A DNA stretch of 9,444 bases from PGYU01 sp964637845 (lineage in GTDB: Bacteria; Bacteroidota; Ignavibacteria; Kapaibacteriales; UBA2268), in NCBI GenBank assembly GCA_964637845.1, contig CAZWXI010000096.1:1-9444 (forward strand), given 5' to 3'. The notes beneath the pieces were generated by a model. The model saw nothing but the letters and a program-made list of their open reading frames with translations, searched no databases and was not told the origin of the DNA. Positions within the stretch are counted from its first letter, which is position 1; each line of letters opens with the position of its first letter. This document shows, piece by piece, positions 5,601 to 9,444 of this stretch. The position numbers were made by a program, and so were the translations under genes.

Positions 5601-7391
5601 ACCCTTATGGATGTAGAATTTAAAAACATTGCAATTAATGCGTACAATACTCAAATTATGCTTCCAATAACAAACTGTGAATTTCTGACACATACAAAAC
5701 TAACCAACCCATATTTCAACTTCCCATACTTATTATCTTTAAGATATAACAATTGTGATTCCTGTCCATCACCATTGACATCTTACGTAGAGTTAGATAA
5801 CTGCAAATTCAAGGATTTTGCCCAGCCGACAAGTTCAATTAATGACCAAAATAATTTAAATGAATTGGAATTCAGAACCGGTGGTATTATGATTGACGGC
5901 TATAAAAATGTGAAGGTTGTATCAACACAGTTTGCTAACCTTGAATATGGCATATCTTCATTTGATTGCGATACGGTATTCATTAATTCGTCAAGATTTG
6001 ATTCATGCGGTATCGGGAACTATGACTTTGCATCATATAATGTCATGTGTAAAGATACTTTCAATGTTGTACAATACGGGACAATTCGTGACCACTCTTT
6101 GGTCTCAAAAGCCTTTGATAACTTATACAATATTACAAGGATTGGATATAGAGCAGAATCCAGTTTGACTCAAAAATTAAGAGATAACGAGTTTAATGAG
6201 TATTTACAGGGAATAAGCATCAGTAATACCGACCTGATGATAAAAGATGAACCTATACCGGGTATTCCTGATAATTATGTTATTTACGGTGCGAACAAAT
6301 TTGAAATCACACCATTTCCACCTCAATTGACCGGATATATTAACAAATTCATTACAAGAGATTGTGAACGCTTTTTATCAACAGATATTAATCTTGAGAA
6401 TTCAAAATGCTTACTTGAAATGGAATGTGGTAGAAATTCAATGTCAAGTAATGCGGTGTACCACCTTAGGAGGGATATTACTGATGGCGGAACAGTTCCA
6501 CCAATTAATGTGTCTTATAATCATTTTCAACCAAATTTAATTCCAAGATATTCAAATTTAACCTTGAATTGGATCCCTGGTACTTTGCAATATACAGATT
6601 CATTCAAAGATTATTTTTGCTGCGGAGACTTAGGTTATCAAAGTCTTGAATTGACATGCAATTGGGACACTTGGCATCCTGAAATTGATTGCATTGAATT
6701 TGACAATGGATTATTTGTTGAACAACCCCCACATGGAAAAATCAAGAATACCTATAATGACCTCTATGAAAAATATAATTCTGATAATAACTTAACAACA
6801 AAAGATATTATTGAGGATTATATTCAGAACAAGAGTTTGTTAATAGGTTATAATTATGAGAAAGAATCTAATTCCAAATCAACTTTGAATAAAAATATTA
6901 AATTTTTGCAGTTAATACTTGATTACAAAAACGATAGAGTTGACAGGTTAGATGAAAACGATCATCCACATGCCGAGTATTTTAAATTCCTAACTAAAGC
7001 TAAGTTAAGTAAACTTGATGTTGATGAGTTTTTATCTACTTCATCACTACTTTCATTTGTTAGGTCGAGAGCAAAAGATACTTGTTCGCAAAATTTAAGT
7101 AATATCCAAAATGCAACTAATCCAGGGGCTTTGAAAATTACAAGTATAGCTCCTGTTCCGATTTCCGAGACTGGAATAATTTGCTTTAGTTTGTCTAATG
7201 ATTCTAAGGTTTCATTCAGTATTAGTAATTTGATTGGAACTACATCAAACTCAATTAATGTTGAAAAATTCTTTAACCCGGGCAATAACTGTTTTGAATT
7301 ATCATTTAAAGATTTATCACCCGGTATGTATTTTATTACAATATCAGATGGTGTGAATTCAGATACAAAGAATTTTATAATCTCAAGATAG
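2601..7391 (+). CDS. Giant secreted S8 (subtilisin-like) protease-family protein with beta-helix-like region and T9SS sorting domain (1596 aa)
   Basis: Residues 1-20 are a signal peptide (NILA|QTPDS), different in DNA from the other leaders. Residues 21-165 are the array's shared N-terminal domain, in the propeptide position. Residues about 205-632 are a subtilase domain: INHPDM (241-246); GGHGLNTMS with His274; ALGAAGNY with oxyanion Asn359; YGLGTGTSQGVAIVAG with Ser512; RMGFGKVNAYRAV (614-626). Where the catalytic Asp is expected (VIDTG), this protein reads GSAESLG with Glu235, so activity is uncertain. Residues about 690-1380 are beta-rich with repeated short strands (for example 1000-1135), resembling a right-handed beta-helix. 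A helical linker follows, then a sorting domain (about 1511-1596: IAPVPISETG, LSPGMYFITI, NFIISR) that lacks the exact PNP motif. Cysteine pairs (SCPDC, CDSC, FCCG) fit an extracellular protein. It is probably a cell-surface or secreted protease, pseudoprotease or binding protein. The S8 assignment is strong, the substrate unknown. Confidence 0.93.
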   Translation: MKYFTIYFLILTLSIINILAQTPDSCLKVYNNHLDSTFVNPYFVKVDSCSGSPTYGEFYGKEFFRLKVEYNIIPRDFLAPEDTIIEYTWQDILPQYTDARNEFQQFEQMFGTFYFRDPYPNEPDTSQFIKRSLALRFDHYVNIDSAENALKSITCLKSAMFVGWFKVTTYIPSDVGFRSMTPFSVLQAIPDPSGNVWKPMKRHKRGWSWHHFSIKTPLAWEITRGSDSIFIGSAESLGNPINHPDMIGNYVEFSTANGNKGDGFHDTEPIRGGHGLNTMSCAIADDNNDHPMVGSCPDCKGFLIDWGHGLKYIWEIDVDMTVGNGIKVPQVVYQAAGYSGYDVPEMFDNGMVALGAAGNYLALTTFNQGEPDMYRMLYPAMSPPYSTTANSSWMHRSYPDPTDPSNPNKFVKVITVGGLSDGVFRDELCNPWQQTGSFLNPNWSGEERFISFDLFSLSIQTGNVFAFSYDINKFHSSITERNKAYVDVVVPSISILNADNSPQRYGLGTGTSQGVAIVAGVAGLMRSTNEFLSQNSVNGIPLNMYDVQRNSYNILTFTADKVPDDGMLPSLAYYASGIYPVSETFKFGINGELKWQYFYKEQENDLLKRTWSQRMGFGKVNAYRAVAHSIRQKGLYEYSIAGNFLIPFLAHDINLDPRGYVNPQGKRVMHWGSRVKEGTGMFEMPIFRGPTTGNDGILNVLEWGGISLPGEFHNNQGVTKVTNSNNPNVRLKLTVPINCILAIDGVLFSEQPNACHYIITSGTGDSAGKILMEGYLKDIEIFGNLRLGDLIIESTINDGAASIPGAVGFGSGYESEMYGHITTLNYGTLYLWGNAHAKPGTIISLNGSEDLILHGTSELHLEHASRIETNQGRKLIVQNNTKLIVDPRSAVELDLEVNVKQGGEFIISDSAIVKLKKLNVEPGGTIRINHGSILSLWEQEHICNGHFIANGTTEKIRIVGNIGEHCLTYEDEEYTSFPHLTTQPTIYFRGECLQPFLTSITLMDVEFKNIAINAYNTQIMLPITNCEFLTHTKLTNPYFNFPYLLSLRYNNCDSCPSPLTSYVELDNCKFKDFAQPTSSINDQNNLNELEFRTGGIMIDGYKNVKVVSTQFANLEYGISSFDCDTVFINSSRFDSCGIGNYDFASYNVMCKDTFNVVQYGTIRDHSLVSKAFDNLYNITRIGYRAESSLTQKLRDNEFNEYLQGISISNTDLMIKDEPIPGIPDNYVIYGANKFEITPFPPQLTGYINKFITRDCERFLSTDINLENSKCLLEMECGRNSMSSNAVYHLRRDITDGGTVPPINVSYNHFQPNLIPRYSNLTLNWIPGTLQYTDSFKDYFCCGDLGYQSLELTCNWDTWHPEIDCIEFDNGLFVEQPPHGKIKNTYNDLYEKYNSDNNLTTKDIIEDYIQNKSLLIGYNYEKESNSKSTLNKNIKFLQLILDYKNDRVDRLDENDHPHAEYFKFLTKAKLSKLDVDEFLSTSSLLSFVRSRAKDTCSQNLSNIQNATNPGALKITSIAPVPISETGIICFSLSNDSKVSFSISNLIGTTSNSINVEKFFNPGNNCFELSFKDLSPGMYFITISDGVNSDTKNFIISR
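2666..3096 (+). repeat. 431-bp N-terminal-domain repeat, copy B
   Basis: Partner of 1910-2340, encoding residues 22-165 of the giant protein. The four amino-acid differences between the copies (Tyr/His, Leu/Phe, Asp/Gly, Phe/Tyr) all lie within the first 35 or so mature residues. To the right the sequence turns at once into the protease-specific part (VTTYIPSDVG). Confidence 0.95.
3213..4496 (+). other. Subtilase (S8) domain of the giant protein
   Basis: The expected order of S8 landmarks is present. The strand before the first active-site residue (SIFIGSAES) puts Glu235 (codon 3303-3305) at the catalytic Asp position. His274 is encoded at 3420-3422, oxyanion Asn359 at 3675-3677 and nucleophile Ser512 at 4134-4136. 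The usual Pro four residues after the Ser (GTSxAxP) is Ala. YPAMSPPY followed by VITVGG (381-418) matches the usual post-Asn segment of subtilases. Domain edges are approximate. Confidence 0.85.
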
Positions 7392-7499
7392 TCATGCCTA
7401 AGATGCCATTATGGAAAGTCTCTACGGATTTTTAAGTGTTTCAAAACATACTCACCATTCCATACAGTTGTGACAAAGACAGAAATAATATTCTTCATC

Positions 7500-8786
7500 T
7501 CACCACTTTACAAATTTTTCCACCCGATTGCCATACCGCACAAAATACACGCCCGTCGGCAGTTGCAACACATCAATTCTTACTCCCTCTCCTTTGGAGA
7601 GGGTCGGGGTGAGGTGACTTACGCACTGCCCGAGCGTGTTGTATATTTTAACACTCCCTGACCCGCTATTATTAGAGGGGGAATCGTCACGCTCTAAGTC
7701 ATTGAAATTGATATAGATGTAATCTGTGGCGGGATTGGGGTGGATGGATAAAGTACGTTCTGGTTCCTCATTAGGTATAGAAGCCAAAGTGACAAGTTCT
7801 GAAATCTTTCTACGATATAAAACTGCAGGTTCTATAATGTATTCAGGTTCATAAGTTACCTTTGCATCAACAGCCATAAAAATGTATTCAGAACCAATAC
7901 ATTGAGGGTGAGTGAATCTTTCATTATCTATAATCATTGGACCGGTCCAATTATTTCCATTATTAGTACTATAATATATACCAATATCTCTTATTGTCAA
8001 CAATGCAAGCGAGTCGTTTATTGAGATATTTGTTATATGATAGGCATGATAAAACTCGTGAGTTTTCCATGTTTCGCCTTCGTCGCTTGATGAATATAAT
8101 GTTTCATAACCATCAAGAACATATATGCTTTTTTTAAATGTTCTTATCATCCGATAAGGGCGGTGACCTGAATTCGGAACATTAAAAACATCCCAAGTCT
8201 TACCTTCATCTCTTGAGACCATAATGCCGTAGTCAGTTATTATATAAATGTTTAGCTCATCAGCAAAAAAGTCATAAATATTCAAATACTTGAATTCACT
8301 ACCTATTTCGCTCCAACTTTCACCATGATTTGTTGATATATATAAAACATTTTGAAAATTAGGTTGAAATAAATAATTAATCTTTGCTGTAAAAATAAAG
8401 TTTTTCCCCCCATAAATATTTATAATTGAATGACGTTTCCAGTTTTTGATACCATTCATTCGACCAACCCAACTGTGACCATTATCTGATGAGCTTAATA
8501 TGCCTTGTTCTGTTACAACAAAAAATTTATTGTCAACAAATATCATGTCATAAACCCACAATGGCAAGAAATTTAAGATATCCCAACTATCCCCATTGTC
8601 TTTTGAATAATGTAGTCCGAATTGTGAGCCGACATATAAAACTTTGTTATATTCTTCGATAAAGCACATCGGGTAAATTGCCCAATTAATGTCTCCCGCT
8701 AATTTTAATTCGCTACATTTTTCCCAGACAGAAAATAACTGAGTAGTAAATACAAAAAATAAAGCACATATAATAAATATTTTCAT
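7500..8786 (-). CDS. Secreted Asp-box (BNR-like) repeat protein with T9SS sorting domain (428 aa)
   Basis: I chose the ATG at 8786 (MKIFIICALFF) over the in-frame ATG four codons upstream (8798) because GGAG lies 6 bases before it. A signal peptide covers about residues 1-19. Six Asp-box motifs (S-x-D/N-x-G-x-x-W) follow: SKDNGDSW 61-68, SSDNGHSW 99-106, STNHGESW 151-158, SRDEGKTW 191-198, SSDEGETW 233-240 and STNNGNNW 273-280. They fit a beta-propeller of the sialidase/Ycf48/VPS10-like kind. No sialidase catalytic set is evident, so a binding or structural role is more likely than hydrolysis. Residues about 345-428 are a sorting domain (IHPNPATDY, VKIYNTLGQ, LPTGVYFVRY, FVKW), interrupted by a Ser/Gly/Asn-rich stretch and by LTPTLSKGEG, encoded by a palindromic repeat. 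It is convergent with the giant gene and lies downstream of the 8848 gene, probably in one operon. Confidence 0.9.
   Translation of the reverse strand: MKIFIICALFFVFTTQLFSVWEKCSELKLAGDINWAIYPMCFIEEYNKVLYVGSQFGLHYSKDNGDSWDILNFLPLWVYDMIFVDNKFFVVTEQGILSSSDNGHSWVGRMNGIKNWKRHSIINIYGGKNFIFTAKINYLFQPNFQNVLYISTNHGESWSEIGSEFKYLNIYDFFADELNIYIITDYGIMVSRDEGKTWDVFNVPNSGHRPYRMIRTFKKSIYVLDGYETLYSSSDEGETWKTHEFYHAYHITNISINDSLALLTIRDIGIYYSTNNGNNWTGPMIIDNERFTHPQCIGSEYIFMAVDAKVTYEPEYIIEPAVLYRRKISELVTLASIPNEEPERTLSIHPNPATDYIYINFNDLERDDSPSNNSGSGSVKIYNTLGQCVSHLTPTLSKGEGVRIDVLQLPTGVYFVRYGNRVEKFVKW
7585..7603. repeat. GC-rich palindromic (REP-like) element inside a coding region
   Basis: CCCTCTCC (7585-7592), TTT, GGAGAGGG (7596-7603) is a perfect 8-bp stem with a 3-base loop, followed by a GC-rich flank (tcggggtgaggtga). 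It is far more GC-rich than its surroundings. On the - strand it is read in frame as LTPTLSKGEG between two strands of the sorting domain. Small palindromes of this sort are known to disperse through bacterial genomes and can sit inside genes. Only one copy is present in this window. Confidence 0.65.
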
Positions 8787-8792
8787 TTTAAT

Positions 8793-8796
8793 CTCC
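8793..8796 (-). promoter_or_regulatory. Ribosome binding site deciding the start at 8786
   Basis: GGAG on the - strand is followed by a 6-base spacer (ATTAAA) and the ATG at 8786. The alternative ATG at 8798 overlaps this motif and has no ribosome binding site of its own. Confidence 0.65.
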
Positions 8797-8806
8797 ATAA
8801 TTAATT

Positions 8807-8837
8807 GGAGTAGAGTATTATGTAAATACTCTACTCC
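8807..8837. repeat. Perfect 13-bp inverted repeat between the two minus-strand genes
   Basis: ggagtagagtatt (8807-8819) pairs fully with aatactctactcc (8825-8837) around a 5-base loop. It lies 10 bases after the stop of the 8848 gene. The - strand sequence that follows (aattaatt) is not a T-tract, so a classical intrinsic terminator is doubtful. A weak terminator, an attenuator or an RNA-processing/stability hairpin are all possible. Confidence 0.7.
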
Positions 8838-8847
8838 TTGTTGAGTA

Positions 8848-9444
8848 TTATCTAATTACATTCAATAAGTATGTTTTAGTGCGTTCATCATCTGTAAACA
8901 GTTGCAGATAGTATGTACCAATAGGTAAAGTACTGACATCTAATACAAAAATATCAGACGGTAATAAAAAATTCTTGCTCAATTGTGTGAATCCAAGAAC
9001 ATCACTAATGCGTATCTTAGCTGAAATTTTCTTTCCTGTCCGAACGACAACGACGTCAGTGGCTGGGTTGGGGTAAATTATTAGGTCTAAATCAATCTTC
9101 CACGAATATTCCTCGACATTATTATCGTTAGCTAATACATTACGGTTAAAAGGATAATTGTGAAAAATCGAAATAAAATTGTCATTGCACACTGTAAAAT
9201 CATTTTGGGTTAAAATTATTCGATATGTATTACTCGGTTCAATATCAATCGGAATTAACCAATAGTAGTAATTTGAGCTTGGTTCAATATCATCTGCAAC
9301 GAGAAAGGTGTTTAAAGTATTTCCATTCCACAATTTAATGCTTATGGGAGTATTATCGGAACTGAATTCTTCAATATTCCAACTTATTTTAACAGTATCG
9401 CCAATTACCCAAAAATCATGATTATATCCACCATTAGGCGAGAT
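8848..9444 (-). CDS. Secreted protein with Kre9/KNH-like beta-sandwich domain and T9SS sorting domain (5' partial)
   Basis: The frame is open to the right window edge, so the start is missing; 198 codons are visible. The first visible part, ISPNGGYNHDFWVIGDTVKI followed by SWNI, with later WLIPIDI and NTYRIIL, matches the pattern of the Kre9/KNH or Ser-Thr-rich anchored-membrane domain (SPNGGE.W..G....I.W ... W.vP.....YrI.I). I recognise that pattern from memory. A sorting domain follows (IIYPNPATDV, IRISDVLGF, LPIGTYYLQL, LLNVIR). The protein is likely a surface or secreted adhesin-like or multidomain protein; the domain has no known enzymatic activity. A TTG at 9331-9333 could be taken as a start but lies inside the Kre9-like domain. 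The next gene begins 61 bases downstream on the same strand. Confidence 0.88.
   Translation of the reverse strand: MSPNGGYNHDFWVIGDTVKISWNIEEFSSDNTPISIKLWNGNTLNTFLVADDIEPSSNYYYWLIPIDIEPSNTYRIILTQNDFTVCNDNFISIFHNYPFNRNVLANDNNVEEYSWKIDLDLIIYPNPATDVVVVRTGKKISAKIRISDVLGFTQLSKNFLLPSDIFVLDVSTLPIGTYYLQLFTDDERTKTYLLNVIR

Noticed and set aside
5917..6168. Plus-strand open frame of 83 codons within the giant gene
   Set aside because: It is out of frame inside a continuous 1596-codon gene and shows no start signal or motif.
6962..7285. Minus-strand open frame of 107 codons
   Set aside because: It lies entirely opposite the C-terminal part of the giant protein, whose sorting-domain pattern is clear; no family features are visible in the opposite frame.
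7410..7464. Inverted repeat tatggaa / ttccata between the convergent genes as a terminator
   Set aside because: It is only 7 bp with a 41-base loop and no T-tract; it is likely chance in AT-rich DNA.
7470..7661. Plus-strand open frame of 63 codons
   Set aside because: It lies opposite the sorting domain of the 7500-8786 gene; its SFGEGRGE stretch is only the reverse reading of the palindrome.
9331..9333. TTG as the start of a 161-codon gene on the minus strand
   Set aside because: The frame stays open to the window edge, and the residues upstream (SPNGG, SWNI) belong to the same Kre9-like domain, so the true start is outside the window.

Overview
The window looks like a cluster of secreted-protein genes from a low-GC member of the Bacteroidota/Chlorobiota (FCB) group, possibly Ignavibacteria- or Kapabacteria-like. 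The placement is an inference. Every gene whose C-terminus is visible ends in a type IX secretion system (T9SS) type A-like sorting domain. Most carry the PNP(A/V)xD signature, and all end in a G-x-Y-(F/V/L) turn and a basic or aromatic tail. No cytoplasmic enzyme, RNA gene, transposase or phage gene is visible.

Positions 1-7391 (+ strand) hold a tandem array of related secreted proteins. In order these are: the 3' part of a small secreted protein (to 587); a 41-codon broken copy of a relative (598-723); a promoter-like gap; a 287-aa protein (829-1692); a still shorter broken copy (1696-1742); a second, nearly identical promoter-like gap; a 247-aa protein (1848-2591); and a 1596-aa protein (2601-7391). 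The last starts with the same N-terminal domain and continues into a subtilisin-like (S8) domain, a long beta-rich region and a sorting domain. The recurring pattern is a promoter, a small stand-alone protein built on the giant's N-terminal domain, then a closely spaced second gene. Only the third unit still has an intact second gene.

The array is a mosaic. A 210-bp repeat (690-899 and 1709-1918) carries the tail of the broken gene, the promoter-like gap, the ribosome binding site and the signal peptide. A 431-bp repeat (1910-2340 and 2666-3096) carries the N-terminal domain, and its last 332 bp are identical in the two copies. The repeats meet at an 8-mer, CCGGATAG, just after the predicted signal-peptide cleavage site. 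Leaders and bodies therefore look exchanged there by recombination or gene conversion. The N-terminal domain sits where subtilases carry a propeptide, so the small proteins may be stand-alone propeptide or inhibitor-like proteins paired with the protease. That is an inference. The protease domain has Glu where the catalytic Asp is expected.

Positions 7500-9444 (- strand, convergent) hold two more T9SS cargo genes that probably form an operon. One is an upstream gene cut by the window edge, with a Kre9/KNH-like beta-sandwich domain. The other is a protein with six Asp-box (BNR-like) repeats, whose sorting domain contains an in-frame GC-rich palindromic repeat. A perfect 13-bp inverted repeat separates the two. 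The 108-bp gap between the convergent genes (7392-7499) shows no convincing terminator.
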